A stretch of DNA of 64,000 nucleotides from Rhizobiales bacterium 64-17 (GTDB lineage Bacteria > Pseudomonadota > Alphaproteobacteria > Rhizobiales > Xanthobacteraceae), in the NCBI GenBank assembly GCA_001899285.1, contig MKWA01000015.1:78944-142943 (forward strand). The letters run 5' to 3'. This document shows positions 33,876 to 42,594 of this stretch, one piece after another. Below the pieces are notes generated by a model that was not told the origin of the DNA, did no database searches, and saw only the letters and a list, made by a program, of their open reading frames with translations. Within the stretch, counting starts at the first letter, position 1. Each line of letters opens with the position of its first letter. Both the position numbers and the translations under genes were made by a program.

Positions 33876-34703
33876 ATGCTCGACCGTACCTCCCATACGC
33901 CGCCTTATCTCCAGCTCGAAGCAATGCTGGCGGCGGAGGCGATCGCCTGGTCGCATCCGGAACAGCCGTTTCATTCGGAACTCGCGCTGGCGGCGCGGTT
34001 CGGCGTCAGCCGAATGACGGCGCGCCGCGCGCTCGACGGTCTGGTAAAACGCAAGCTGCTACGGCGCGAACGCGGGCGCGGCAGCTATGTCACCGGGCTG
34101 CGGCTGGTCGAGGCGTTGAGCCCGACGCTAAACGTCGACCGTAACTGGCGCGCCATGGGGCTCGACGTCGAGACGCGGGTTCTGCATTTTGATCGCCGGC
34201 CGGCGAGCAACGAGGTGGCGGCACGGCTGCAGCTCAAGCGGGGTGCAGGCGTGCTGTATATTCGCCGCGCCCGGCTCGTGTCCGGCGGGCCGGTGGCGCT
34301 CGACGATCGCTGGATTCCGGAACGGATCGCTGATGCGGCGCAATTCGCCGAGGCGGATGCGTCCGGCTCGATCATCAATGCGCTTTGGCGTGCCGGCCCG
34401 CTCGCCCACGCCGATTGGGAGGTCGAGGCGCGCCCAGCCTCGCCGGACGAGGCGGTGCTGCTCGCGGTCGTACCGGGCTCGTCGGTGCTGTCGCGCGCGA
34501 TGCAGTATACCGATGTCGGGGGCGCGGTGGTGGCGATCGGCACCAGCGTGCACCGTGCCGACCGGATGCGCTATGCGCTGCGGCTGCCGCTTTATCCGCC
34601 CGGCAGCACCGAGCCGGCCCATGCGGTGCCGGAGGTTGCGGGTGTCGCGAAGCCGAACAACAGGAAGCGCTCGCTATCCGCTCGCGGAGGGCGAAATGGC
34701 TGA
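33876..34703 (+). CDS. GntR-family regulator, HutC subfamily (second copy)
   Basis: The 275-aa protein has a winged helix (FHSELALAARFGVSRMTARRALDGLVKRKLL) and a UTRA domain (about residues 88-255). It resembles the regulator at 30328 in layout, with a shared region ending in SVHRADLMRY/SVHRADRMRY-type sequence, which suggests duplication. ATG 33876 is selected; an in-frame start at 33822 lies upstream of the palindrome. It is divergent from the di-iron/RidA pair and 102 bp upstream of the aldehyde dehydrogenase gene. Confidence 0.88.
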   Translation: MLDRTSHTPPYLQLEAMLAAEAIAWSHPEQPFHSELALAARFGVSRMTARRALDGLVKRKLLRRERGRGSYVTGLRLVEALSPTLNVDRNWRAMGLDVETRVLHFDRRPASNEVAARLQLKRGAGVLYIRRARLVSGGPVALDDRWIPERIADAAQFAEADASGSIINALWRAGPLAHADWEVEARPASPDEAVLLAVVPGSSVLSRAMQYTDVGGAVVAIGTSVHRADRMRYALRLPLYPPGSTEPAHAVPEVAGVAKPNNRKRSLSARGGRNG

Positions 34704-34805
34704 TAGCATCGGGAGCGCCCGGCTTGCCGACGGCACAGCTTTCTCAATGCGGCCGATCCAACGTGATTCTGAGTCCGATTTCATCCAAAGACCGAGGCGA
34801 TAACA

Positions 34806-36233
34806 ATGTATCCGGACGTTCGTCTTCACATCGCAGGCACCTGGCGCAACACTAGCGAGAGCCTGCCCATCCTCAATCCCGCGACCGGCGCAGAAATCGG
34901 CCGGCATCCGGTGGCGACACGGCAGGATCTGGATGAGGCGCTGGCCGCGGCCGAACGCGGATTCAAGGTATGGCGCGCCGTATCGGTGGTCGATCGCTCC
35001 AAGATCATGCGCAAGGCGGCCAATCTGTTGCGCGAACGAGCGGATGCCATTGCACCTGTCCTGACGCTGGAACAAGGGAAGATTCTGGCTGAATCCCGTG
35101 CGGAGATCATGATTGGCGCCGATGTGATCGACTGGTTCGCGGAGGAGGGACGGCGTGTTTATGGGCGCACCATTCCGTCACGGTCGGACGCGGTTTTGCA
35201 AATCTCCGCGCGGGAGCCGGTCGGTCCGGTCGCGTGCTTCACGCCGTGGAATTTTCCGATCAATCAGGCGGTCAGAAAATTGTCCGCTGCGCTCTGCACG
35301 GGCTGCTCCGTCATCCTGAAGGGGCCGGAGGATACGCCGGCGTCGTGCGGCGAATTGGTGCGGGTATTCCTCGACGCTGGCGTTCCTGGCGACGTCCTGA
35401 GTTATGTTCTGGGCGTGCCGTCGGATATTTCGGAATATCTGATCCCGTCGCCGGTAATCCGGAAAATTTCGTTCACCGGCTCCACGCCGGTCGGTAAGCG
35501 GCTCGCTGCGCTTGCAGGATTGCACATGAAGCGCGCCACCATGGAACTGGGTGGGCATGCGCCGGCGCTCATCTTCAACGATGCCGATATCGAGAGCGCA
35601 GTGTCGATTCTGGTGTCCAACAAATTGCGGTGCGCTGGTCAGGTCTGCGTCTCGCCGACGCGCGTGCTGGTGCAGGATTCCGTCTTTGACGAATTCACCA
35701 CGCGGTTCTCGAAGGCTATCGATGGCGTCAAGGTCGGTAACGGGTTGGAGTCTGGCACGCAAATGGGCCCACTGGTGGCCGAGCGCCGGATGTTCGCGAT
35801 GGAGGAGTTCGTCGGCAATGCCAAGGACCAGGGCGCGGAGGTGATGACCGGAGGCCGGCGGATCGGCAACCAGGGCTTCTTCTATGCGCCGACGGTGCTC
35901 GCCAATGTGCCGACCGGTGCCAAGATCATGAACGAAGAACCGTTCGGGCCGGTGGTGGCGATCAATCGTTTTTCGGACGAGGATGCCGCGGTCAGTGAAG
36001 CGAACCGGCTTCCCTACGGGCTGGCCGCTTATGCCTATACCCGCTCGCTTGAACGGATCAACCGGCTGTCGGCGCAGATCGAAACAGGCATGCTGTCGAT
36101 CAATCATCATGGCCTGGCGCTGCCGGAAGTGCCGTTCGGCGGCGTCAAGGACTCCGGTTATGGCAGCGAGGGAGGGTCAGAGGCTTTGGAAGCGTATCTC
36201 AACATCAAGTTCGTGACGCTGAAAACCATGTAG
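34806..36233 (+). CDS. NAD(P)-dependent aldehyde dehydrogenase (succinate-semialdehyde type)
   Basis: The 475-aa enzyme oxidises an aldehyde to a carboxylate. The coenzyme site is FTPWNFPINQAVRKLSAAL, the Gly motif is FTGSTPVGKRLA, the catalytic base Glu is in MELGGHAPALIF, the nucleophile Cys is in RCAGQVCVSPTRV, and the C-terminal EEPFGPVV and GGVKDSGYGSEGG motifs are present. The sequence style matches the GabD/succinate-semialdehyde class. It probably acts after the alcohol dehydrogenase or di-iron protein of the same region. No terminator is seen after it. Confidence 0.92.
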   Translation: MYPDVRLHIAGTWRNTSESLPILNPATGAEIGRHPVATRQDLDEALAAAERGFKVWRAVSVVDRSKIMRKAANLLRERADAIAPVLTLEQGKILAESRAEIMIGADVIDWFAEEGRRVYGRTIPSRSDAVLQISAREPVGPVACFTPWNFPINQAVRKLSAALCTGCSVILKGPEDTPASCGELVRVFLDAGVPGDVLSYVLGVPSDISEYLIPSPVIRKISFTGSTPVGKRLAALAGLHMKRATMELGGHAPALIFNDADIESAVSILVSNKLRCAGQVCVSPTRVLVQDSVFDEFTTRFSKAIDGVKVGNGLESGTQMGPLVAERRMFAMEEFVGNAKDQGAEVMTGGRRIGNQGFFYAPTVLANVPTGAKIMNEEPFGPVVAINRFSDEDAAVSEANRLPYGLAAYAYTRSLERINRLSAQIETGMLSINHHGLALPEVPFGGVKDSGYGSEGGSEALEAYLNIKFVTLKTM

Positions 36234-36275
36234 CTTATTGTTCCATGGCTTCACCGTGAGGGTTTTTGCCGGATA

Positions 36276-36328
36276 GGTTCAAGCCCTGTGCGCCCGCCAG
36301 TCCAATCAAGCACTTAGCTCGATTTTGA
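36276..36328. other. Degenerate tRNA-Lys 3' end, candidate attR
   Basis: GGTTCAAGCCCTGTGCGCCC GCCA followed by GTCCAATCAAGCACTTAGCT is a diverged copy of the T-loop, acceptor 3' strand, CCA and downstream flank of the tRNA-Lys at 23722. It cannot form a tRNA by itself. It lies in an otherwise featureless 299-bp gap (36234-36532) after the aldehyde dehydrogenase gene. Together with the tRNA gene it brackets 12.5 kb of accessory genes. Confidence 0.55.
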
Positions 36329-36532
36329 TGGCAAGATTGCAAAGCATTTTGCAGTCCTACTATTTTTAACGCCTCTTTCCGTCCATTTGGGCGCTCCGCG
36401 CTCTTCGCAGATTGCCGACCCGACGCATCTGCGCCGACCGGAGGCAGGCGGAAATATAAGGTTCCTTAACGCGACGGCCCTAGATCATAGAGGGCTACAC
36501 TTGGGTACGTCCCGATAGCTGCAGGGTCATCG

Positions 36533-37480
36533 ATGAGAGATGAAGCGGCTCATGCTGCCGCGGCGTTGTCTGATGAGGTCCGCTTGCGTCTCTACGACCG
36601 GGCCCTGACATTCGCTCATATCGGTGCCTGGGAATGTGAGCTCGAGACTGAGCGTTTGACCTGGACTCCGGGCGTCTACGACATTTTCGGTTATCCGTCT
36701 GGTAACCCGCTCCGACGTGCGAATATCGTCGATCTCTATATCGACGAATCGCGGCGCAACATGGAACTCGCTCGTGCCGAGGTTATCCGGACTGGTCGCG
36801 CAGTCACGCTCGACACCGAGATCAGAACGTGGCGCGGCGAAAGCCGCTGGATGCGCCTCTCGATCAACGCGATGGAAGAAAACGGACGGGTCGCGCGAAT
36901 CTTTGGATTCAAACAGGACATCAGCTCCGATCGACGGGCCATGGAGTGCCTGCGGCGGCAAGCCGAAACCGATCCGCTCACAGGACTTGCCAATCGCTCT
37001 GTTTTCCAGGCCCGCTATGGCGAGGTTGTTAGCGATAGCTTGAATCATGGCTTTGCGTCGGCCTTGGTCCTGATTGATCTCGATGGATTCAAGGAACTCA
37101 ACGATACGTTTGGCCATTCGGCGGGTGATGCATGCTTGTGCGAGGTCGCGCAGCGTTTGCGGCGGGCCTTTCACGGTGCTGGCCTGATCGCCCGGCTCGG
37201 CGGCGACGAATTTGCGATCATCTTGCATGTGCCGACAAAGCCTGCCCGGATTGAATATGTCCTGCAGCAGACTGTCCTGGTGTTAAATCACCCACTTTTC
37301 TGGAGCGGTCTTTGCCTTAAGGTTGGGGCCTCGATCGGGGCTGCGCTCGTCAACCGCTCTTATCGTCAGCGGATGACTGAATTGTTCGCTGAGGCCGATA
37401 GCGCGCTCTATGATGCCAAGGCCGCCGGTCGCAACAAGGTTCGTCTATTCCGCGATGAACGGCATAGCCGGGTCGCCTAG
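36533..37480 (+). CDS. PAS-GGDEF diguanylate cyclase
   Basis: The 315-aa cytoplasmic protein makes cyclic di-GMP from two GTP. A PAS fold (about residues 20-130, AHIGAWECELETERLTWTPG) is followed by a GGDEF domain with the active site RLGGDEFAII (GGDEF at 223-227) and DPLTGLANR. The RxxD inhibitory site expected nine residues before GGDEF is absent (HGAG there), so product inhibition through that site is unlikely. No membrane segment is present. It is isolated from its neighbours and converges on the MaoC gene with 73 bp between. The PAS ligand is unknown. Confidence 0.92.
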   Translation: MRDEAAHAAAALSDEVRLRLYDRALTFAHIGAWECELETERLTWTPGVYDIFGYPSGNPLRRANIVDLYIDESRRNMELARAEVIRTGRAVTLDTEIRTWRGESRWMRLSINAMEENGRVARIFGFKQDISSDRRAMECLRRQAETDPLTGLANRSVFQARYGEVVSDSLNHGFASALVLIDLDGFKELNDTFGHSAGDACLCEVAQRLRRAFHGAGLIARLGGDEFAIILHVPTKPARIEYVLQQTVLVLNHPLFWSGLCLKVGASIGAALVNRSYRQRMTELFAEADSALYDAKAAGRNKVRLFRDERHSRVA

Positions 37481-37553
37481 GGATCGCGGCGGCGGCTCGA
37501 AGACGTGCATTGATCCGAGATCGACTGATCTTTTCTTCTATCGGAAGAAATTG

Positions 37554-38009
37554 TCACGCGTAGGCAATCACGATGTTCTGTGCGACCAAGGCCGGCCGCT
37601 CCTGCCCTTCGATTTCAACGGTCGTCTCGTAAACGAAACGATATCCACCATCCACTGGTGTCGCAGACAGCAATCTTTGTCTCGCGCGAATGCGCGATCC
37701 CGCCGGCACGGGGGAAATGAAACGAACTTTGTCCGTACCGTAGTTGATGCCGCGGCTGCGCCGGCGGATCTTGAAAACCGTCTGCGAGAGGAGGGGGAGA
37801 AGCGACAGCGTCAGATAGCCGTGCGCGATGGTTTTACCACCAGGGGCTTCGCGGGCCGCGCGCTCCACATCGACGTGAATCCATTGATGATCGCCGGTCG
37901 CGTCGGCAAAACCGTTGATCCGCTCCTGATCGACAAGAAGCCAATTTCCCACGCCCAGCTCTTGTCCGGCATGAGCGGCCAGTTCGGCGGGGGTGTCGAC
38001 CTCGATCAT
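37554..38009 (-). CDS. MaoC-like dehydratase (R-specific enoyl-CoA hydratase type)
   Basis: The 151-aa hot-dog protein has the hydratase motif FADATGDHQWIHVDVERA, which supplies the catalytic Asp and His, then GKTIAHGYLTLSLLPLL. It probably hydrates an enoyl-CoA to an R-3-hydroxyacyl-CoA, and the sequence is NodN-like. It lies 40 bp downstream of a Bug binding protein on the same strand, as the second gene of a two-gene transcript that starts near the operator at 39118. It may supply the hydration step of the catabolic route encoded by the neighbouring genes. Confidence 0.9.
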   Translation of the reverse strand: MIEVDTPAELAAHAGQELGVGNWLLVDQERINGFADATGDHQWIHVDVERAAREAPGGKTIAHGYLTLSLLPLLSQTVFKIRRRSRGINYGTDKVRFISPVPAGSRIRARQRLLSATPVDGGYRFVYETTVEIEGQERPALVAQNIVIAYA

Positions 38010-38049
38010 GCGATGTCCGGTTTCGCTGAAAATAGACCGCCCCGGCTAT

Positions 38050-39039
38050 TCATTGCAGGGTGGCCCCGGTTTTTCTGATCACGTCTCCATAGACCCTGAT
38101 GTCGCGCATGACCTCCTGCATGACCCGCTCGGGCGTGAAGATTTCCGTGATGAAGCCACGCTTTTCCAGATCGTGGCGGATCTCGGGCCGTTGCAGGATT
38201 TCGTTCACGGCCGCATTTAGTTTCTTGATGATCGGTTCGGGGGTTCCCGCCGGCGCGAACAATCCAGTCCAGGTTGTCGCGTCGAAGCCGGGGAGCGTTT
38301 CCCCGACGGTCGGCACATCGGGCGCCTGTTTGAGCCGATGGCTGCCGGTAACCGCGAGGCCCTTCAGCTTCCCGTCCTTGATCAGGCCGGACACCACGCC
38401 GTAGCCGGCAAACATCATGTTCACCTGCTGGCCCATGACGTCGGTCACGGCCGGCGGCACGCCGCGATAGGGCACATGCACGATCTTCGTTCCCGCCATC
38501 TGGTTGAACAACTCGCCGGAAAGGTGTGTCGATGTGCCGTTGCCGGACGAGGCGAATGTCAGCTCGCCGGGTTTTTGCTTGGCGAGCGCGATAATGTCCT
38601 TGACCGAATTCGCCGGAAACGTCGGATGCACGATGAGGATGTTGAAGTCCCGATAGTGCATGGCGATCGGCGCGAATGACTTGAGCGGATCGTAGCCGAT
38701 CGTCTTGTACAGAAACTGGTTCGAGCCGAGTGGGTTGCCCTGGATCAATAGCGTGTAACCGTCGGCTGGCGACTTCGCCGCCTGCTCGGTGCCGATATTG
38801 CTACCGGCGCCGGGGCGGTTATCGCAGATCACCGGCTGGCCCAGCATCTTGCTGAGATTTTCGGCGACAACCCGCGCGACAATGTCAGCGGCGCCGCCGG
38901 CTAGAAACGGAACGATGATGCGGATCGTCTTCGACGGGTACGGCTCGTCGGTGCTGGACCATGCCGGCGCGGCGTGGCCGAGCATCGGCAACGTCAGCAG
39001 AGATGTCACGACACTGCGACGGGTCGGGCGAACTGGCAT
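38050..39039 (-). CDS. Bug-family (TctC) tripartite tricarboxylate transporter receptor
   Basis: The 329-aa periplasmic receptor has a twin-arginine-like N-terminus (RPTRRSVVTSLLTLPML) and signal peptide. The Bug fold shows YPSKTIRIIVPFLAGGAADIVARV, VICDNRPGAGSNIGTEQAAKSPADGYTL in two parts, and VPYRGVPPAVTDVMGQQVNMMF. Bug proteins bind di- and tricarboxylates or other organic acids for TctAB permeases. ATG 39039 has GGGAGG upstream. It is the first gene of a minus-strand pair with the MaoC gene, and its promoter region contains a TTGTCCGTACAA operator. No tctA or tctB is present in the window. Confidence 0.9.
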   Translation of the reverse strand: MPVRPTRRSVVTSLLTLPMLGHAAPAWSSTDEPYPSKTIRIIVPFLAGGAADIVARVVAENLSKMLGQPVICDNRPGAGSNIGTEQAAKSPADGYTLLIQGNPLGSNQFLYKTIGYDPLKSFAPIAMHYRDFNILIVHPTFPANSVKDIIALAKQKPGELTFASSGNGTSTHLSGELFNQMAGTKIVHVPYRGVPPAVTDVMGQQVNMMFAGYGVVSGLIKDGKLKGLAVTGSHRLKQAPDVPTVGETLPGFDATTWTGLFAPAGTPEPIIKKLNAAVNEILQRPEIRHDLEKRGFITEIFTPERVMQEVMRDIRVYGDVIRKTGATLQ

Positions 39040-39117
39040 GGCGTTTCCTCCCAAGGTCGATGCTTATTTTCGGAGGATCGTAGCCAACTCCGGACAGCCA
39101 TTTCAACGGATATCTGG

Positions 39118-39129
39118 TTGTCCGTACAA
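39118..39129. promoter_or_regulatory. TTGTCCGKACRA operator, site A
   Basis: TTGTCCGTACAA is one mismatch from the perfect palindrome TTGTCCGGACAA. It lies between the divergent Bug/MaoC and acyl-CoA dehydrogenase transcripts. TTGACA (39135-39140), a possible -35 for the rightward transcript, follows closely. A partial second copy, TCCGGACAG, is at 39089-39097. Confidence 0.6.
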
Positions 39130-39201
39130 ATTTCTTGACAACCCTTTGCCCCGCACCCCATCTTGCGGCCACCCACGGATGCAACGGCAGGCGGTCCCGG
39201 A

Positions 39202-40365
39202 ATGTCTCTCGATTTCAATTTTTCGCCGGAACAGGAAGAGTTTCGCGCCTATGTCCGCGACTTCGCCCAGCGGGAAATCGCGCCTTACGTCAAGGAATGG
39301 GATGACGTCGAGCAACTGCCGACGCACGACATCATCCCGAAAATGGGGAAAGCAGGACTGATCGGCCTGGCCGCTCCGAAGGAAATGGGCGGTCACGGCA
39401 AGGACTACATCACGCTCGGCATCTGCATCGAGGAACTTGGCCGCGTCGATACGAGCTGCGCGCTGATCTGCTCCGTCAACAACACCATGGCGACCCTGAT
39501 TCCGGGTTGGGGCGATGATGTCGTCCGCAAGGTGTTCCGCGGCGAAAATCTTTTGTCGATCGCGACCTCGGAAGAGGATGCGGGATCGGACGTCACCAAC
39601 ATGCAGACCGAGGCGGTGGTCGATGGCGACGACTTCCTGATCACCGGCCGCAAGATTCATGTCAGCATCATGCCGGGCGCGACCTATATGGGCGTCACCG
39701 CCTGGGTGAAGGGCGACGGGACCAACAAGCCGCGCATCGCTTTCATCAAGGTGCCCGCCGACGCTCCAGGCATCTCGTGCGAACAGATGGAAGAGATGGG
39801 CGCGCGCGGCCATCAGCTCGGCATCGTTCATTTCAAGAATGTCCGCGTGCCGCAGGCGAACGTGCTGGGCTCGAAAGCCGAGGGAAAGAAGCTGCTTTAT
39901 GCCCGCTGGGGCGTGTCGCGCTGCCTATCGGCGCTCAATGCCATCGGCTCGGCGCAGCAGGTGCTCGATGACACCGTCGCGTTCGTCAAGAAGAAGGTGG
40001 TCTACGGACGGCCGATCGGCATGTATCAGGGCGTCAGCTTTCCGCTGATCGAGCACTATACGCGCATCCAGGCTTGCCGGCTGATGGCCTACAAGGGGTT
40101 ATGGATGAGCGTGGTGGGGCAAAATCCCGCGATGCAGGCGACGATGGCGAAATGGTATTCGGTCACGTCGTCGGTCGATGCCATCACCGCGTGTCTGCAG
40201 ATGTATGGCGCCAACGGTTATCTGAAAGAATGCTCGGTCGAGCGCCGCATGCGCGACACGATGGCGCTGCTGTTCACCGGCGGCACCATCAACATCATGA
40301 AGATCATCGCCATCAAGGAACTGCTGGGCAAGGAGTTTGCCGCCATTCGCGGCGACGGCGGTTGA
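39202..40365 (+). CDS. Acyl-CoA dehydrogenase homologue lacking the catalytic Glu
   Basis: The 387-aa flavoprotein has the full acyl-CoA dehydrogenase fold: N-terminal helices (FSPEQEEFRAYVRDFAQRE), the FAD/substrate motif SIATSEEDAGSDVTNMQ and the C-terminal bundle with VYGRPIGMYQGVSFPL. The usual Y-E-G-T that supplies the base reads T-G-G-T here (Gly360), and the alternative base position used by isovaleryl-CoA dehydrogenase appears to be Ser239. Ordinary alpha-beta dehydrogenation is therefore doubtful. The known 3-sulfinopropionyl-CoA desulfinase of Advenella likewise lacks both bases. The gene heads a plus-strand group with the PrpD-like and SDR genes. ATG 39202 fits the family start. 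Confidence 0.88.
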   Translation: MSLDFNFSPEQEEFRAYVRDFAQREIAPYVKEWDDVEQLPTHDIIPKMGKAGLIGLAAPKEMGGHGKDYITLGICIEELGRVDTSCALICSVNNTMATLIPGWGDDVVRKVFRGENLLSIATSEEDAGSDVTNMQTEAVVDGDDFLITGRKIHVSIMPGATYMGVTAWVKGDGTNKPRIAFIKVPADAPGISCEQMEEMGARGHQLGIVHFKNVRVPQANVLGSKAEGKKLLYARWGVSRCLSALNAIGSAQQVLDDTVAFVKKKVVYGRPIGMYQGVSFPLIEHYTRIQACRLMAYKGLWMSVVGQNPAMQATMAKWYSVTSSVDAITACLQMYGANGYLKECSVERRMRDTMALLFTGGTINIMKIIAIKELLGKEFAAIRGDGG

Positions 40366-40407
40366 GGATTCGCTGCTCGCGCGCAGCGCAAGGAACGGAG
40401 TGCTGTC

Positions 40408-41784
40408 ATGACGCTCGCGGAGCAACTCGCCGATTTTTGTCTTGCCACGAATTTTGACGATCTGCCGCCGGATGTGATCGCCGCGACGAAGCGGATGGCG
40501 GCCGACACGCTGGCCTGCGCCTGGGCAGGAACGACCGCGCCGGGCGTCGAGAACATGCACCGGATGGTGGCCGACGAAGCCGGCCGACCGGATGCCGTGC
40601 TCTGGGGATTTGGCGGCCGGGCGCCGGCCGCTCAGGCCGCGTTTCTCAACGGCGTCAGCGCGGCGGCGCTGGATTTCGACTGCCTGCATCTGGGTGGACT
40701 GGCGCATTCGCCGATCGTCGTAATGCCCGCCGTGATGGCTCTGGCGGAACGCGAGCGGCGCAGCGGCAAAGAATTCCTGGCCGCGTTGGCGCTGGGTGTC
40801 GAACTGCATTGCCGCCTCGGCATGGCGACGACCGATCATTCCGGCTGGTTCTACACCTCGATGCACGGTGTGCTCGCGGCCGCCGCCGCCGCCGCCAAGG
40901 TGCTGCGGCTCGATCGCGACGGAGTGTGCAATGCGATCGGCGCGGCGCTGGCCCAATGCGGCGGCACGCAACAGGCGGCGATCGAGCAGACGCTGATGAA
41001 GCGAACGCAGTCCGCGATCGCGGCCCGCGACGCGGTATTCTCCGCGCTGCTGGCCCGGTACGAGACCAGTGCGCCGCGCGCCGTCTTCGAAGGAAAGTGC
41101 GGCTTCTACGCCATGTATGAGAACGGCGACCCGGCCGTCGTCACGCGCGATCTCGGGCGGCGCTACGAAGTTCTCAACATGACCTTGAAGAAGTTTCCGA
41201 GCTGCGGCTGCAACCATGCGCCGGCGGAAGCGGCCCTGCAGTTGATGCACGAAAACAAGCTCGATGTCTCGCAGGTCAAGGACATCGAAGTGACCATCTC
41301 GCCCTATATGGCGCGGTTGGTCGGCGCCAAATACGATCCGGGCAGCAATCCTCTAGTCGCGGCGCAATTCAGCGCTCAGTATTCGGTTGCCAGCGTGATG
41401 TTGCGCGGCCATCTCGGGCTCGCGGATCTCGAAGCGTCCGCGGCGCGGGATCCGGCGGCGATCAAACTGGCACATGCCGTCAAGGTGCTCATCGACGAGA
41501 GCCAGGAGGGCGCCGGACTGGGGGGTACGGTGTCGTTCACCGCGCCGTCCGGACGGTTGACGCGCACCATCCTCGATCTGCCCGGCAGCCCGGAAAATCC
41601 GATGTCGGATGCCGATCTCACCGCCAAGGCGCTGGACTGCTTCTCGCGTGGCGTTGCGCCGCTGTCGGCGGCGCAGGCGCGGGCCTTGCTCGGCCGTATC
41701 GAAGCGCTGGACCAGCTCGACGACATGTCGGCATTCTGGAGCGGTCTCGCCGGTGTTCCGGCGCAGGAGCGTCGCTCCGCCTGA
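40408..41784 (+). CDS. MmgE/PrpD-family dehydratase or decarboxylase
   Basis: The 458-aa protein belongs to the family of 2-methylcitrate dehydratase (PrpD) and cis-aconitate decarboxylase. It has MAADTLACAWAGTTAPGV, AAFLNGVSAAALDFDCLHLG, HSPIVVMPAVMALAERE, and KKFPSCGCNHAPAEAALQLM with clustered Cys/His. Substrates in this family are tri- or dicarboxylic acids with hydroxyl or double-bond chemistry. It lies 42 bp after the dehydrogenase homologue and 18 bp before an SDR, so the three are one transcript. Reaction and substrate cannot be assigned, but the family fits a tricarboxylate-like intermediate. Confidence 0.88.
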   Translation: MTLAEQLADFCLATNFDDLPPDVIAATKRMAADTLACAWAGTTAPGVENMHRMVADEAGRPDAVLWGFGGRAPAAQAAFLNGVSAAALDFDCLHLGGLAHSPIVVMPAVMALAERERRSGKEFLAALALGVELHCRLGMATTDHSGWFYTSMHGVLAAAAAAAKVLRLDRDGVCNAIGAALAQCGGTQQAAIEQTLMKRTQSAIAARDAVFSALLARYETSAPRAVFEGKCGFYAMYENGDPAVVTRDLGRRYEVLNMTLKKFPSCGCNHAPAEAALQLMHENKLDVSQVKDIEVTISPYMARLVGAKYDPGSNPLVAAQFSAQYSVASVMLRGHLGLADLEASAARDPAAIKLAHAVKVLIDESQEGAGLGGTVSFTAPSGRLTRTILDLPGSPENPMSDADLTAKALDCFSRGVAPLSAAQARALLGRIEALDQLDDMSAFWSGLAGVPAQERRSA

Positions 41785-41802
41785 CAACGGACTCATAGCC
41801 CC

Positions 41803-42585
41803 ATGGATTACGGACTCGACGGAAAGATTGCATGGATCACCGGCGCGGGCGGTGCCCTGGGCGCGTCGATCGCCGGCGCGCTCGCCGCGGAAGGCTGCGT
41901 GACGATCCTGACGGGACGCACGAAGCAATCGCTCGAGCAGACAGCGCGCGTGATCGGAGAGGGTGGCGGCAAACCGGCCGATATCGTTCCGGCGGATCTG
42001 TCGCGGCGCGACGACGTGGATCGGGCGGCGGCGCAGATTCTGCAGCGGCACGGTCGTCTCGACATTCTGGTGAATTCGGTCGCGCTCTCGACGTTCGGCG
42101 ATTTTCTTGAATTGACTGACGACGATTGGGAGACGGTGCTGCAGGCCAAGTTCATGGGTTATATGCGCACGCTTCGCGCTGTCCTGCCGGTGATGGTGAA
42201 GCAGCGCTACGGACGGATCGTCAATATTTCAGGTCGCGGGGGGCGGCAGCCGACGCCGGCGCATCTTCCGGGCTGCAGCGCTAATGCCGCCGTGCATGTG
42301 CTGACCAAAGGTCTCTCTGATATCTATGCGAAGCATAATATCCGCATCAACGCGGTCGCGCCCGGACCGATCGAGAGCGAGCGGTTCGACAAGATAGCGG
42401 CCTCGACGGATGCCGTGACGGCCGGCGATGCGGCGTCGACACGCGCGCCGCACATCGTTCCCCTCGGTCGCAAAGGGTTGCCGCAGGAGATTGCGGATGC
42501 GGTGACGTATCTGCTGTCGGATCGGGCCGGCTATATCACCGGCACGATCCAGGCGGTTGACGGAGGCGGGACGGTTTCGATCTGA
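41803..42585 (+). CDS. SDR-family protein lacking the YxxxK motif
   Basis: The 260-aa protein has an intact Rossmann start (WITGAGGALGASIAGALAAEG), NSVALS in place of NNAG, and the conserved Ser of RIVNISGRGG (Ser143). Where YxxxK should be, the sequence reads LPGCSANAAV: Gly157 for Tyr and Asn161 for Lys. C-terminal elements INAVAPGPIESE and GYITGTIQAVDGGG are normal. Either it uses another catalytic arrangement or it is not an oxidoreductase. It ends the ACAD-PrpD-SDR transcript and converges on the citryl-CoA lyase-like gene with 9 bp between. Confidence 0.87.
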   Translation: MDYGLDGKIAWITGAGGALGASIAGALAAEGCVTILTGRTKQSLEQTARVIGEGGGKPADIVPADLSRRDDVDRAAAQILQRHGRLDILVNSVALSTFGDFLELTDDDWETVLQAKFMGYMRTLRAVLPVMVKQRYGRIVNISGRGGRQPTPAHLPGCSANAAVHVLTKGLSDIYAKHNIRINAVAPGPIESERFDKIAASTDAVTAGDAASTRAPHIVPLGRKGLPQEIADAVTYLLSDRAGYITGTIQAVDGGGTVSI

Positions 42586-42594
42586 AGGCCGGTG

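Noticed and set aside
23798-36275. Active prophage or integrative element between the tRNA-Lys copies
   Set aside because: No integrase, recombinase, phage or conjugation gene was found; only the attachment-site-like duplication supports former mobility.
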